A stretch of DNA of 64,000 bases, taken from contig NZ_CP020880.1 of assembly GCF_002157855.1 (NCBI RefSeq), positions 744,001-808,000 on the forward strand, given 5' to 3'. Made by a program: the position numbers and the translations under genes. The notes under the pieces are model-generated. The model saw only the letters and a program-made list of their open reading frames with translations. It was not told the DNA's origin and searched no databases. Below, one piece after another: positions 44,287-53,116 of this stretch; the first letter of the stretch is position 1; every line of letters begins with the position of its first letter. This DNA is from Sutcliffiella horikoshii (GTDB taxonomy: Bacteria; Bacillota; Bacilli; Bacillales; Bacillaceae_I).

Positions 44287-44540
44287 GAATGACGCCCTCC
44301 ACGGATGAAAAGTGGTGAACATTGTCCTCGTAGGAGTGGAATGACGCCGTCCGGCGGTGAAAAGCGGTGAACATTGTCCTCGTAGGAGTGGAATGACGCC
44401 GTCCACGGGTGAAAAGTGTTGAACATTGTCCTCGTAGGAGTGGAATGACGCCGTCCGGCGGTGAAAAGCGGTGAACATTGTCCTCGTAGGAGTGGAATGA
44501 CGCCGTCCACGGGTGAAAAGCGGTGAACATTGTCCTCGTT
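44287..44540. repeat. 52-bp tandem repeat array, five units
   Basis: Units start at 44287, 44339, 44391, 44443 and 44495 (last one partial, about 46 bases). Units begin GAATGACGCC and end CTCGTAGGAGTG. Two subtypes alternate: CCACGG (1, 3, 5) and CCGGCG (2, 4). It fills the 314-base gap between the two genes. Confidence 0.95.
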
Positions 44541-44542
44541 AC

Positions 44543-45271
44543 CTAACTTTTCTTCCTCACCAAGCCCCCAAGCAACGTTATCACCAAAATCACGGCAGCC
44601 AAGGCATACGCAACATATGCGACATTGCTGTAATCCTCCATATTTTTCACACCGATTCCAATAAAGGCCCAAACGAAGACAAGCGGATATATCCAGTCAG
44701 CTTGAGAAATCCGGAACCCTATAGCCAAAAGGGTTGCCACAACGAGCATGATGATCGTCCACGTCACATCTGATAAACCAAAGCCATTCCATCCTTTTTC
44801 TACTAAAACATAACTAATGTTAGCAATGGTGGCGACACTGATCCATCCTAGATAAATGGAGAACGTGGCAAAATCCAGTTTCCCAGGGTTAGATTCACGC
44901 ATTTTCGTATATAGCGCGATAAGTGTCAGCAACAAGCTAATCATCACTACTACTGTGGTCACCCAGAATCCGTAATGCCAAAGTACCACACATGCACTGT
45001 TCAATAAGCAGCTTAAGACAAAAAGGCCGCTGGTGTTCACATATATCGGGAGATCCCTGCGTGATTTCGGGAACTGGCGAATAATCCAAATCCCAAGCAA
45101 AAGATAAATCAAACTCCAGATGGAAAATACATAGCCTGCAGGCTGAAAAAGTACGGTGATCCGATTGGCGATATCGCCCGTAGTAAGCCCGTTAAGCGGT
45201 AGGGCGTTAGCGAGATAATTTACAACTATGACCAGTATAAATGCAGCAATATTCAATAAAAGCCTCCACAT
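44543..45271 (-). CDS. TspO/MBR-like polytopic membrane protein
   Basis: 242-residue protein with about seven hydrophobic segments and many tryptophans (WSLIYLLLGIW, LWHYGFWV, WTIIML, WIYPLVFVWAF). This resembles the extended tryptophan-rich TspO/MBR-like family, whose members bind porphyrins or other small ligands. It is longer than the classic 160-residue five-helix TspO. Start ATG at 45271 with GAGGAGTG seven bases upstream; the longer open frame to 45670 has no ribosome site. Its stop lies three bases from the 52-bp array. Function not known. Confidence 0.75.
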   Translation of the reverse strand: MWRLLLNIAAFILVIVVNYLANALPLNGLTTGDIANRITVLFQPAGYVFSIWSLIYLLLGIWIIRQFPKSRRDLPIYVNTSGLFVLSCLLNSACVVLWHYGFWVTTVVVMISLLLTLIALYTKMRESNPGKLDFATFSIYLGWISVATIANISYVLVEKGWNGFGLSDVTWTIIMLVVATLLAIGFRISQADWIYPLVFVWAFIGIGVKNMEDYSNVAYVAYALAAVILVITLLGGLVRKKS

Positions 45272-45455
45272 TAGAAACACTCCTCTCTTCTCTCTACTAT
45301 TACTATTCCTTTTGCCGAACATACATAACCATCCCAATATGCAAGTAAAGCAGAATAAGTAGAAGGACTCACAACATTCCAGCCATATTTTCACAACTTG
45401 TCTCATAAAATAGGAAATGGATTTTCCTGAGTTGAGAGTTAGAGAGGGGACAATT

Positions 45456-46790
45456 TTGGCTATGAATAAATTTTTTAAAGGGACACTCCTTCTGGCAATC
45501 GCCGCCTTTTTGGGAGAGAGCATAGAATTTATCGTAAATATGGTATTGGCAAAGAATCTTGGGGAAGAAGGTATGGGGCTGTATATGTCTGTATTGCCAG
45601 TCATTTTTCTGGTAGTCGTTATTTCTAGTTTGGAGCTGCCGATATCCATTTCGAAATTTGTCGCTGCCAAAGAAGAGAAGTATCATCAAAGCATGCTTCA
45701 TCATGCCATGCGGCTGACAATTGTTTTTACCATTATGGTGCTTTTTGTCGCAGCAATCATCCTGCCGTTTGTTCCTGTTTTCGAGCATTACCATCCACTT
45801 GTAAAATGGTTAATACTTATTCTGATCCCGGTTATCTCATTTTCCTCCATCGCCAGAGGGTACTTTATGGGGCTTCAGCATATGAGCAAAATTGCAATCT
45901 CAAATTTTTTAAGAAAGATTGTGCAACTGAGCCTGCTCGTCCTGGTATATCATTTCTTTCATTTTTCATTGGAAGTTTCCATTTTGATTGCTCTTTGCAC
46001 CTTGGTGGCGACAGAGTTGATAGTCTGTTTGTATCTTCTTTATATGTACAGGCTTCAGTATATTGAATTAAAAACGAAGGCTGCCGCCAGGATCGATGGC
46101 AGGACAGTGAGGAAGAGTTTACTTGAAGTGTCCATTCCTACAACAGGAATGCGTCTGTTTCATGCTGTCACAAATGCGATTCAACCTTTTCTTATTAAAA
46201 TAGCGCTCGTAAAAGCAGGGCTCAGCCATACGATTGCACTCGAGGAGTTTGGTCTCCTTGCAGGGGTGGCGCTGACCATTGGCTTTTTCCCTGGATTCAT
46301 CGCGCACTCATTGTTAATCGTCCTTATTCCGACTGTTTCGGAGGCCCATGCGAATCATGATTATAAAAAAATGCAGAAGTTGTTAAAGCAAGTAATGATT
46401 ATTACGTTTATTTACGGCATTCCCATTGTGATGGTGTTTTACCACTTTGCAATTCCGCTTACGAATGTCTTTTTTGAAAATTCCCATGCTGCATCCTATG
46501 TCCAGCTTTTGTGGCCTTTCTTTCTTTTCCATTTGTTTGTCTCTCCATTGCAGGCGTATTTGATTGGATTGGGGTTGATTAAGGATGCTTTTTTACATTC
46601 TATATGGTCAACCTGTATTTCCTTTTTGCTAATGTTTCTTCTCGGTTCGCTTCCAAGCTTTCAAATGAACGGGGTGATTCTTGGCATGAATACAGGAATG
46701 GTATTGTTAACATTGATGCATTATTTTACTGTCTGTAACAAAATACATGTCACTCTATGGTTGAAGAGATTGGAAGCTCCATCCATATAG
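45456..46790 (+). CDS. SpoVB/YkvU-like polysaccharide flippase (MOP superfamily)
   Basis: 444-residue integral membrane protein with about twelve or more segments, of the MATE-related MOP superfamily. The N terminus (FFKGTLLLAIAAFLGES, then NLGEEGMGLYM) is the pattern of SpoVB and its paralogue YkvU; the length is nearer YkvU (445) than SpoVB (518). Those proteins act in spore cortex or spore membrane formation. TTG at 45456 with AGAGGGGA five bases upstream is preferred; the ATG at 45462 would have an 11-base gap. Exact substrate unknown. Confidence 0.82.
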   Translation: MAMNKFFKGTLLLAIAAFLGESIEFIVNMVLAKNLGEEGMGLYMSVLPVIFLVVVISSLELPISISKFVAAKEEKYHQSMLHHAMRLTIVFTIMVLFVAAIILPFVPVFEHYHPLVKWLILILIPVISFSSIARGYFMGLQHMSKIAISNFLRKIVQLSLLVLVYHFFHFSLEVSILIALCTLVATELIVCLYLLYMYRLQYIELKTKAAARIDGRTVRKSLLEVSIPTTGMRLFHAVTNAIQPFLIKIALVKAGLSHTIALEEFGLLAGVALTIGFFPGFIAHSLLIVLIPTVSEAHANHDYKKMQKLLKQVMIITFIYGIPIVMVFYHFAIPLTNVFFENSHAASYVQLLWPFFLFHLFVSPLQAYLIGLGLIKDAFLHSIWSTCISFLLMFLLGSLPSFQMNGVILGMNTGMVLLTLMHYFTVCNKIHVTLWLKRLEAPSI

Positions 46791-46830
46791 GTATGAAATT
46801 TAAACAAACGTTTATTTCACGTGAAAAGAA

Positions 46831-46844
46831 TTAAACCGTTTTCA
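46831..46844 (-). promoter_or_regulatory. Candidate cre box upstream of YitT-family gene
   Basis: On the minus strand TGAAAACGGTTTAA matches the cre consensus with one mismatch. A TTTCACGTGAAA palindrome (46815-46826) lies next to it. It is about 25 bases upstream of the -35 hexamer. Confidence 0.45.
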
Positions 46845-46868
46845 ATTGTGCAACTTCTTGCTTATGTG

Positions 46869-46897
46869 TTTACATGCCTGTCCTAGGTCTTTATAAT
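46869..46897 (+). promoter_or_regulatory. Sigma-A promoter of YitT-family gene
   Basis: TTTACA (46869-46874), exact 17-bp spacer, TATAAT (46892-46897). Confidence 0.8.
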
Positions 46898-46937
46898 CCC
46901 AACTAGACTGTAAAAATCACGAGGGAGGCTGACCGGT

Positions 46938-47792
46938 ATGAACAAACACTTGAAAACACTATTATTCTTGCACGTAGGTCCTCTTTTTGTTGCAATACAT
47001 GTACATTTTTTCCTTTCGCCAAATAGCTTGGCAACAGGGGGAGTAAGTGGACTTTCCATCATTTTGAACGACGTATTCCCGATGTTATCGATCGGTGTGT
47101 TAATGTTGATCGTCAATTTAATTTTATTTGTTGTGGGCTTTTTGCTGCTTGGATTTGGATTTGGGACGAAAACCATTTATACCAGCGTAATGTTGTCTGT
47201 GATGGTATGGCTGCTAGAAGCATTCTTCCCAATCAGCGGTCCAATCAGCGAGGACATCCTGATTCAGTTAATCATTGGGCAATGTATTGCGGCACTGGGG
47301 ATGGCGCTTGTATTTAATCAGCGTGCATCCACAGGAGGAACCGATATTATTGCATTGATTTTAAATAAATATTTTTCTGTGGACATGGGCCGTGGAGTAT
47401 TGTTGGCAGATATCTTTATCGCTTTATCCTCCATTCTGGTATTCGGACCGGAAGTTGGGATGTATGCGGTATTCGGCGTTATTTTAAATGGATTAGTTAT
47501 TGACTACGTGCTTCAACAGGTGAACGAAATGCGTGAAGTTGTGATCATCAGCAGCGAAAGTGATCAGATTCGCTCGTATATTGTTGGGCAATTAGGCCGT
47601 GGAGCGACCATTCACTATGCAAAAGGCGCATTTACTTCTGACGAAAAAGAAGTAATCACCACCATCTTAAATAAAAAAGACTTCTCTAAATTAAAGAAAT
47701 TCATCGGTGCAACGGACCAACAAGCGTTTATCACCGTTCATAATATGAAAGAAATATTAGGACAGAACTTTAAACAATTGGTGACGAAATGA
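46938..47792 (+). CDS. YitT-family membrane protein (DUF161 plus DUF2179)
   Basis: 284-residue protein: five to six membrane segments (1-190; SLATGGVSGLSIIL, RASTGGTDIIALILNKY) and a cytosolic C-terminal DUF2179 domain (205-284). Like B. subtilis YitT, YpjC and YvjA, whose function is unsettled. GGAGGCTGACCGGT lies before the ATG. A sigma-A promoter with a nearby cre-like box sits upstream. Monocistronic; a palindromic terminator follows. Confidence 0.88.
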   Translation: MNKHLKTLLFLHVGPLFVAIHVHFFLSPNSLATGGVSGLSIILNDVFPMLSIGVLMLIVNLILFVVGFLLLGFGFGTKTIYTSVMLSVMVWLLEAFFPISGPISEDILIQLIIGQCIAALGMALVFNQRASTGGTDIIALILNKYFSVDMGRGVLLADIFIALSSILVFGPEVGMYAVFGVILNGLVIDYVLQQVNEMREVVIISSESDQIRSYIVGQLGRGATIHYAKGAFTSDEKEVITTILNKKDFSKLKKFIGATDQQAFITVHNMKEILGQNFKQLVTK

Positions 47793-47797
47793 TTAAA

Positions 47798-47843
47798 AGG
47801 GACAGGTCCCTCGACCCAAATGCGGGTGAGGGACCTGTCCCTA
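47798..47843 (+). terminator. Long GGGACAGGTCCC hairpin
   Basis: AGGGACAGGTCCCTC and inner ACCC pair with GGGT and GAGGGACCTGTCCCT around AAATGC. The arms are themselves nearly palindromic. Probably terminates the YitT gene; it also looks like a dispersed intergenic motif. Confidence 0.75.
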
Positions 47844-47927
47844 TTTATTACCAGCACTCAAAAAGTTTCTTTTCCCGTGCCAAAAAGATTACAATAAGAA
47901 GAGGGAAATGTATTTGAGGTGGACATA

Positions 47928-49019
47928 TTGTTAGAAAAAAAAGAAATTCTTTTAAAAAAAGCAGAGGAATTTATCCTGCAGTGTTATCAGGAATTGGCAA
48001 AGTCCGAGGACGAAATGACTGCCAGGCTGCAGATGATTAAAGATGAAATAGACCTATATGGTTATTATGAGCATACATACGAAGAATTGGCACATGGTGC
48101 GAAAATGGCATGGCGCAACAGCAACCGTTGCATAGGCAGGCTTTTTTGGAATTCGTTACATGTGATAGATCGTCGTCACTTAGAAGACGAAGAGGACATG
48201 GCGGAAGCATTACTGCATCACATTGAATTTGCAACGAATCACGGCAAAATAAAGCCTACGATCACTGTTTTCCGTCAACAAAAAGAAGAAGGAAAGCAGT
48301 TGCGAATCTGGAACCATCAACTTTTGCGGTACGCAGGTTATGAGACCGATTATGGGGTTATCGGAGACCCGGCATCCATTGCCTTTACGAAAAAGTGCCA
48401 GGAACTAGGGTGGGAGGGTGCTAAGACCCACTTTGATATCTTGCCTTTAGTAGTGCAAGTAGATGGAGCGGAGCCAAAACTGTATGTCATCCCAGAGAAC
48501 TTGGTGCTTGAGGTGCCAATTGTTCACCCTACCATGCCTACGTTCGTTGATTTAGGGTTGAAATGGTACGGGACGCCGTTAATTTCCGATATGCGATTAG
48601 AGATAGGCGGCATTCATTACACTGCTGCCCCTTTCAACGGCTGGTATATGGAAACAGAGATTGGCGCGAGAAATTTTGCTGATACTGATCGGTATAATAT
48701 GCTCCCGAAAGTTGCATCCCTTATGGAGCTTGATACGAGTACTAATGCGACGATGTGGAAAGATAAAGCGCTGATAGAGTTGAACTTAGCGGTGGTCCAC
48801 TCTTTCAAGGAAAAGGGCGTGAGCATTGTCGATCATCATACAGCTGCGATGCAGTTTAAGCATTTTGAGGAACGGGAAGCGGAGAGTTGCCGGCACGTAA
48901 CAGGTGAATGGGCATGGTTGATTCCGCCAGTGTCGCCAGCTGCCACGCATATTTTTCATAAATCTTATGAGAACAAGATTGTGTTGCCCAATTATTTTTA
49001 TCAGGATAAGTTGTATTGA
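47928..49019 (+). CDS. nos: Bacterial nitric oxide synthase, oxygenase domain
   Basis: Heme enzyme of about 363 residues that makes nitric oxide and citrulline from arginine with tetrahydrobiopterin or tetrahydrofolate. Only the oxygenase domain is present, as in all Bacillus NOS, so it relies on cellular flavodoxin-type reductases. The heme-ligating Cys is at about residue 68 in [14 protein letters not shown]; the substrate motif [20 protein letters not shown] (with the arginine-binding Glu) lies near 245. Two starts are possible: TTG at 47928 (GAGGTG six bases upstream, preferred) or GTG at 47919. Confidence 0.94.
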   Translation: MLEKKEILLKKAEEFILQCYQELAKSEDEMTARLQMIKDEIDLYGYYEHTYEELAHGAKMAWRNSNRCIGRLFWNSLHVIDRRHLEDEEDMAEALLHHIEFATNHGKIKPTITVFRQQKEEGKQLRIWNHQLLRYAGYETDYGVIGDPASIAFTKKCQELGWEGAKTHFDILPLVVQVDGAEPKLYVIPENLVLEVPIVHPTMPTFVDLGLKWYGTPLISDMRLEIGGIHYTAAPFNGWYMETEIGARNFADTDRYNMLPKVASLMELDTSTNATMWKDKALIELNLAVVHSFKEKGVSIVDHHTAAMQFKHFEEREAESCRHVTGEWAWLIPPVSPAATHIFHKSYENKIVLPNYFYQDKLY

Positions 49020-49077
49020 AATGAGGTCTCTTCCCGTTGGTGGGAGGGGGCTTTTTAAATGGGGAGTTTATAAGACT

Positions 49078-49204
49078 GTTGCTTTCCGTTCCAGGTGCTT
49101 AGCTTGCCTGCGGGCGCTCCGTGAGCCTCCTCGGCTTGCAGCCTGTGGGGTCTCACTTGTCCCTTCCTCCTGCGGGCGTCTACGCGTCTTCCACTCCAAT
49201 CAAC
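49078..49204. repeat. 127-bp dispersed repeat, copy 2
   Basis: Same orientation and exact same length as copy 1. Starts GTTGCTT, ends AATCAAC. It follows nos by about 60 bases. It lies with copy 3 in the 484-base gap 49020-49503, which holds no gene. Confidence 0.88.
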
Positions 49205-49294
49205 AAGGTGACTTCATTTACTTAAGAACTTGTGAGAATTCATCAAACTGAGTTATCTGTAAAAGCACTAACATTTCGTTCCTCTAATTTCTAG

Positions 49295-49438
49295 CTGTGG
49301 ATTGGAGCAAATGGCATAGACTCCAGCGGGGGAGTAACGGTAGGTTGAGACCCTTCAATGAAGAGAGGAGGCTCAAGCACCGTCCCGCGGAAAACGAAGC
49401 TATTTGCGGAAAGGAACAGCGGCGGATAACCAATCAAC
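49295..49438. repeat. Dispersed repeat, copy 3 (inverted, diverged)
   Basis: On the opposite strand sense to copies 1 and 2: GGATTGGAG, then GACTCCAGCGGG, GAGACCC, GAGGAGGCTCA, GTCCCGCGGAAAACGAAGC, and a CAATCAAC end. Length about 144 bp. Confidence 0.7.
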
Positions 49439-49456
49439 TAAATTCCTTAACAAACA

Positions 49457-49488
49457 AAAACCGAGCCCTGAGATAGGAGCTCGGTTTT
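49457..49488 (-). terminator. Terminator after mreBH
   Basis: AAAACCGAGCCC pairs with AGCTCGGTTTT. On the minus strand a TTTTGTTTGTT tail follows. Confidence 0.85.
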
Positions 49489-49503
49489 GTTGTATTTTTA
49501 AAA

Positions 49504-50511
49504 TTAAGTCGCAGCCTTTTGCAGCTTATGAATGACACTCAACGATTTTCCAGTACCGATTGCAACAGACTCCAATGGGTTTGGTGCAATATACACAGGA
49601 ACTACAATCTCATTGCTTAACCATTCTTGCATGCCGTTCAACAGAGCGCCACCACCAGTGATGATAACCCCTCTGTCTACGATGTCCCCACTTAGTTCAG
49701 GAGGGCAATCTTCTAGCGTTGCACGAATTGCTTCAAGGATGTGCAATAAGGATTCTTTGATTGCTTTTTGAATTTCAGTAGAGTGCAATTCGATCGTTTT
49801 TGGTAGACCTGTTACAAGGTCACGACCGCGGATCTCCATCGTGATTTCTTCGTGGTCCACTAATGCATAACCAATCGTCATTTTGATTTGCTCAGCTGTA
49901 CGCTCACCAATCAACAGATTGTAGTTTTTGCGTACGTGGTGCACGATATCGTCATCAAACTGGTCTCCACCTACACGGATAGAGTTACAAGATACTACAC
50001 CGCCGTAAGAGATGATGGCAACTTCCGTTGTACCGCCACCGATGTCGACTACCACGTTAGCAACAGGCTCGTCCACCGGTAGATCTGCACCGATTGCAGC
50101 TGCTACTGGCTCTTCAATCAAATGAACGTGCTTTGCGCCACAGTTTTTTACAGCGTCTTGAATCGCGCGACGCTCAACAGACGTGGAGCCAGATGGTGTA
50201 CACACAACGACACTTGGCTTACGGATAGAGAAGCCCATCGTTTTGCTCGCTTTTTTCATGATTTGCTTTAACATGCTTGTCGTGATGTCGAAATCTGCGA
50301 TAACGCCATCTTTCAATGGTCGAACTGCCACGATTCTTCCTGGCGTCTTACCAATCATGTTCTTTGCTTCTGTACCAACAGCAAGCACGGCTTTTGTTTC
50401 TAAATCAATAGCTACAACGGACGGTTCATTGAACACAATCCCTTTACTTTTACTATAAACCAGCGTATTCGCTGTACCTAAGTCAATCCCAATTTCAGTT
50501 GTTGAAAACAT
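49504..50511 (-). CDS. mreBH: Actin-like cell-shape protein MreBH
   Basis: 335-residue actin homologue, identical in length to B. subtilis MreBH. It polymerises under the membrane and directs lateral-wall synthesis and the LytE hydrolase. Actin-type motifs: phosphate-1 [12 protein letters not shown], connect-1 and phosphate-2 [15 protein letters not shown] (near 160), and adenosine-binding [10 protein letters not shown] (near 285). The sequence follows MreBH rather than MreB or Mbl. The start is ATG at 50511 with GGGTGA; the GTG at 50526 is part of that leader. A sigma-I-like promoter lies upstream. Confidence 0.93.
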   Translation of the reverse strand: MFSTTEIGIDLGTANTLVYSKSKGIVFNEPSVVAIDLETKAVLAVGTEAKNMIGKTPGRIVAVRPLKDGVIADFDITTSMLKQIMKKASKTMGFSIRKPSVVVCTPSGSTSVERRAIQDAVKNCGAKHVHLIEEPVAAAIGADLPVDEPVANVVVDIGGGTTEVAIISYGGVVSCNSIRVGGDQFDDDIVHHVRKNYNLLIGERTAEQIKMTIGYALVDHEEITMEIRGRDLVTGLPKTIELHSTEIQKAIKESLLHILEAIRATLEDCPPELSGDIVDRGVIITGGGALLNGMQEWLSNEIVVPVYIAPNPLESVAIGTGKSLSVIHKLQKAAT

Positions 50512-50565
50512 AATCCATTCACCCAATCTTTTTAGTTAGTTAGTTTAGGTCTCTTATATACTTTC

Positions 50566-50591
50566 TACGAAGAATGTCGTTTTGTGGGGGT
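50566..50591 (-). promoter_or_regulatory. Sigma-I-like promoter of mreBH
   Basis: On the minus strand ACCCCC (50586-50591), 16 bases, then CGTA (50566-50569). B. subtilis mreBH is transcribed by sigma-I from ACCCCC/CGAA-type promoters. Confidence 0.6.
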
Positions 50592-50725
50592 AAATGTACT
50601 AGAATAATATGGTAATATAATCAGGTGTAGAAAAAGAAATCTATAGGATATAAAACTATTAGAAACTCATGGATTTTACTGGATAGTTATGTTATATTCT
50701 AGAAAAAAACGGGGATATACAGCCT

Positions 50726-51298
50726 ATGAATTTTCGTAATGAGCATAAGGATATAGAAGAAATAGAAGAAGAGAGGTTTTGGGAATTTGATCCTAGAACG
50801 GTTACTTTTTTCTTAGCGGCGTTGGCCATAATTGTTGGGATCATCACTTTTCTAAGCTTTTATGATGGATTGAAAGTGAAAAGTCAGGAAGAAATAGCGA
50901 CATATGTAAATGATATGAATGAACTTTTGATACAAAGTAAGGAATATTCCGATTCTGTGGAAGACTCCATAAAAAATGGGACAGCTTCTGAATTTACTAA
51001 AAAAGATGAACAGGAATTTCGTATTCTTATGGATACAGCGAGCAAGTTGTCTATCCCCTCAAAGTGGAAAGAGCATCACGAAGCAGCAACGGGGCTAATA
51101 TCTGGCAGATATATGTTTTTCTATCACTATCAGCAAAATTTTAGGTTGGGTGAAGAGGACATTCAAGAAAAGTTGTCAGAGCTTGAAAAACTTGAAAATG
51201 TAGAAAAGGAAATGCTTCTTTCTTCCTTTGATGCTTCAGGAATTTCTTATCGTGAATCAGAGGAAGGGAAGATTACCTTCTCCATTAAAACCTATTAA
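50726..51298 (+). CDS. Single-pass membrane protein of unknown function
   Basis: 190-residue bitopic protein, not recognised. Acidic N terminus (EIEEERFWEF), one membrane helix (about 28-48), then an extracytoplasmic helical region (about 55-175) with a moderate heptad pattern. It is divergent from mreBH and convergent with the sortase gene. A weak CGGGGATA site lies before the ATG. A terminator follows. A lipoprotein or wall-associated helical bundle is possible; no function is claimed. Confidence 0.7.
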   Translation: MNFRNEHKDIEEIEEERFWEFDPRTVTFFLAALAIIVGIITFLSFYDGLKVKSQEEIATYVNDMNELLIQSKEYSDSVEDSIKNGTASEFTKKDEQEFRILMDTASKLSIPSKWKEHHEAATGLISGRYMFFYHYQQNFRLGEEDIQEKLSELEKLENVEKEMLLSSFDASGISYRESEEGKITFSIKTY

Positions 51299-51342
51299 AA
51301 AACCTGAAGTTCTCTGTTTTATGGAGAGGCTTCAGGTTTCTT
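51296..51342. terminator. Bidirectional terminator
   Basis: AAAACCTGAAG and CTCT pair with AGAG and TTCAGGTTT around the loop, T-run TTCTTTT on the plus strand. Confidence 0.82.
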
Positions 51343-52003
51343 TTAATTCTGTATAGATTACTAGCCGTTCTTGATGATTGTTTGTTTTACGATCATAAAG
51401 GCCGGTGCAGGTAATCAAATTCAGTTGCTGATTGTTTGACGGTCCAAAAATGGTCCGTATCGGGGCTTCATTGTATGGATAAGCTTCCTTCCCTGTGACA
51501 ACAAATGTCAAGGTTTGGTTACCATCCTCCACCATTACTTCATCACCAATCTCCAAGTCTTTTAAATAAAAAAAGATGGCGGGGCCAGTATAGTCGTCAA
51601 CATGTGCTGCCAACACTGCATTACCCTTTGCTCCAGGTTTTGTTCCCGGTTCAAACCAAGCGACCGTTTCTCCATCTTCAGGAACAGCCATGGCACCTGA
51701 TTCGTCCAGTCCATAGGGTTTCACCTTTGCATCAACGTTAATTGCAGGAATGTTAATCCGGGTAGGAATAATGCCTTTAAGAGGAGGGGCCATTTCTGAT
51801 TTGTTAGTATCAGCTTGATTTTCCTCTTCAGGTTTATTTTCATTCTCATTTACCTGTGAAGCTATTTCTTCCACCGGAGCTTTGACAGACTCCGGTGGAA
51901 GATTTGTATCAGCTTCATTTTGTGTAATAGGTGTACATGCCGTGGAGAAGATTAGAAGGCTTCCCAACAGACCTATTAGTATTCTATTATTTTTGTGCCG
52001 CAA
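51332..52003 (-). CDS. Class-F-like sortase
   Basis: Cell-surface transpeptidase of about 223 residues. An N-terminal hydrophobic stretch with STAC (a lipobox-like Cys) may act as membrane or lipid anchor. The sortase domain (about 95-223) has the catalytic His in AAHVDDYTG, Cys in LITCTG and Arg in ERLVIYTE. Start is TTG at 52003 with GGAGTG five to six bases upstream, inside the 3' end of the DUF4397 gene; the two overlap by 17 bases. The adjacent substrate carries a matching sorting signal. Confidence 0.83.
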   Translation of the reverse strand: MRHKNNRILIGLLGSLLIFSTACTPITQNEADTNLPPESVKAPVEEIASQVNENENKPEEENQADTNKSEMAPPLKGIIPTRINIPAINVDAKVKPYGLDESGAMAVPEDGETVAWFEPGTKPGAKGNAVLAAHVDDYTGPAIFFYLKDLEIGDEVMVEDGNQTLTFVVTGKEAYPYNEAPIRTIFGPSNNQQLNLITCTGLYDRKTNNHQERLVIYTELKET

Positions 52004-52787
52004 AGCGACGCACTCCAACAGCCGCTGCTCCAACCACTAGAAGGCCAGCAATCAATGCCCAAGAGTTCATTCCGTTAGATTGTGAAGCACCACCCATACC
52101 TGTTTGAGGCATTTCGCTAGGCATCATTGTGTTATCTTCTAGTAATAGTATTTCAATGCTGTCTACTGTGTTGATCGCATATACAGAGTAAACTTTATTT
52201 TCCTCAAGCATTGTACCAGACAAGTCTAATACTTGCTCTCCACCATCAGCTGTACGTACTTCTAAATCATATGTTCCAGCATCAAGTGTCATGTAATCTG
52301 TTACTGCTTTAAATTCTGCTCCGGAGAATGCATCATCTCCATCAATTAAACCAACATTTACTGCAGGTGCGTCAGGTGAGAAGTGACCTACACGGATTTT
52401 AGATTGACCTTCAGCTATCATGTTGTCATCAGTAGTAACAGACAGTTCAAGGTTTTCCACTGTATTGATTGCTGCAACCGTATAAGACATTCCAGCTTCG
52501 ATCGTTAAGTCAGTAGCGATGACAGGATCTGCTTCGCCCATTGTTCCAGCTGCATAGATTTCCACTTCGTGCGTTCCAGCTGGTAAGTTCATGTAATCAG
52601 TAGCTGCTTTAAATTCTGCATTTTCAACTGTTGCTTCGCCATTTACATAAACATCAACTGCTGGAGCATCTGGTGAAGCGTGGATGATACGAACCATTGC
52701 GTGGTCATCTGCACTTGCGAAGCTTCCTAATACCGAGAATGCCAAGATACTTGCAATACCTGCAATCAATAAACGTAACTTTTTCAA
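51987..52787 (-). CDS. DUF4397 surface protein with LPXTG-like sorting signal
   Basis: 266-residue exported protein. Signal peptide (about 1-26, cleaved after SFASA), then two tandem DUF4397 repeats (about 28-125 and 130-225), each opening with an HASPDAPAVDVYVNG / HFSPDAPAVNVGLIDG motif. The C terminus has MPQTGMGG (near 228) followed by a hydrophobic segment and basic RRFAAQK, a sortase signal with Met for Leu. It is the likely substrate of the sortase next door. TTG start at 52787 with AGGGAGAG. A 24-bp palindrome lies upstream. Confidence 0.88.
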   Translation of the reverse strand: MKKLRLLIAGIASILAFSVLGSFASADDHAMVRIIHASPDAPAVDVYVNGEATVENAEFKAATDYMNLPAGTHEVEIYAAGTMGEADPVIATDLTIEAGMSYTVAAINTVENLELSVTTDDNMIAEGQSKIRVGHFSPDAPAVNVGLIDGDDAFSGAEFKAVTDYMTLDAGTYDLEVRTADGGEQVLDLSGTMLEENKVYSVYAINTVDSIEILLLEDNTMMPSEMPQTGMGGASQSNGMNSWALIAGLLVVGAAAVGVRRFAAQK

Positions 52788-52816
52788 ACAAATCTCTCCC
52801 TTTTGTATAGTTTATG

Positions 52817-52840
52817 TACAGGTGATGTTCATCTCCTGTA
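52817..52840. promoter_or_regulatory. 24-bp palindrome upstream of DUF4397 gene
   Basis: Halves TACAGG-T-GATG and CATC-T-CCTGTA flank TT, with one mismatched position on each side. It lies 30-53 bases before the start codon and may be an operator or mRNA hairpin. Confidence 0.5.
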
Positions 52841-52973
52841 TAACAAATATATACCACATTACTTTGAATTAAAACTAATAATATGCTCTTGAATGTGCTC
52901 TCTTAAAAAATGAATTTGTTTTATGAATGGGGAGTGCGGGTATTACAAGACTATAAAACAAGGAGGCGATAAA

Positions 52974-53087
52974 ATGAGTAAACTATTTAAAAGAGTGTTT
53001 ATTGCGGTGTTGCCGATTTTGGTGAAAGAAGGATTTCGTTATTATAAAGAAAGAAAAAGCACGTCCACCAGCACTAAGAGTGCATAA
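52974..53087 (+). CDS. Small protein, 37 residues
   Basis: Short gene, MSKLFKRVFIAVLPILVKEG at the start and a Ser/Thr-rich basic tail. The N-terminal half is an amphipathic or short membrane helix (about 6-18), so it may bind the membrane. AGGAGG lies eight bases before the ATG. No terminator separates it from the next gene, 29 bases on. Unrecognised, but the ribosome site and coding pattern support it. Confidence 0.7.
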   Translation: MSKLFKRVFIAVLPILVKEGFRYYKERKSTSTSTKSA

Positions 53088-53116
53088 GGATTTGCTGTTT
53101 AGAAGGAGGGAATCTC

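Noticed and set aside
44287-44540. 52-bp repeats as a CRISPR array
   Set aside because: The units are contiguous with no unique spacers, and no cas genes are present.
44098-44672. Three minus-strand frames across the 52-bp array, coding a repetitive HSYEDNV-type peptide
   Set aside because: The repeat length forces all frames to stay open; no ribosome site, and the peptide pattern is only the DNA repeat read in rotating frames.
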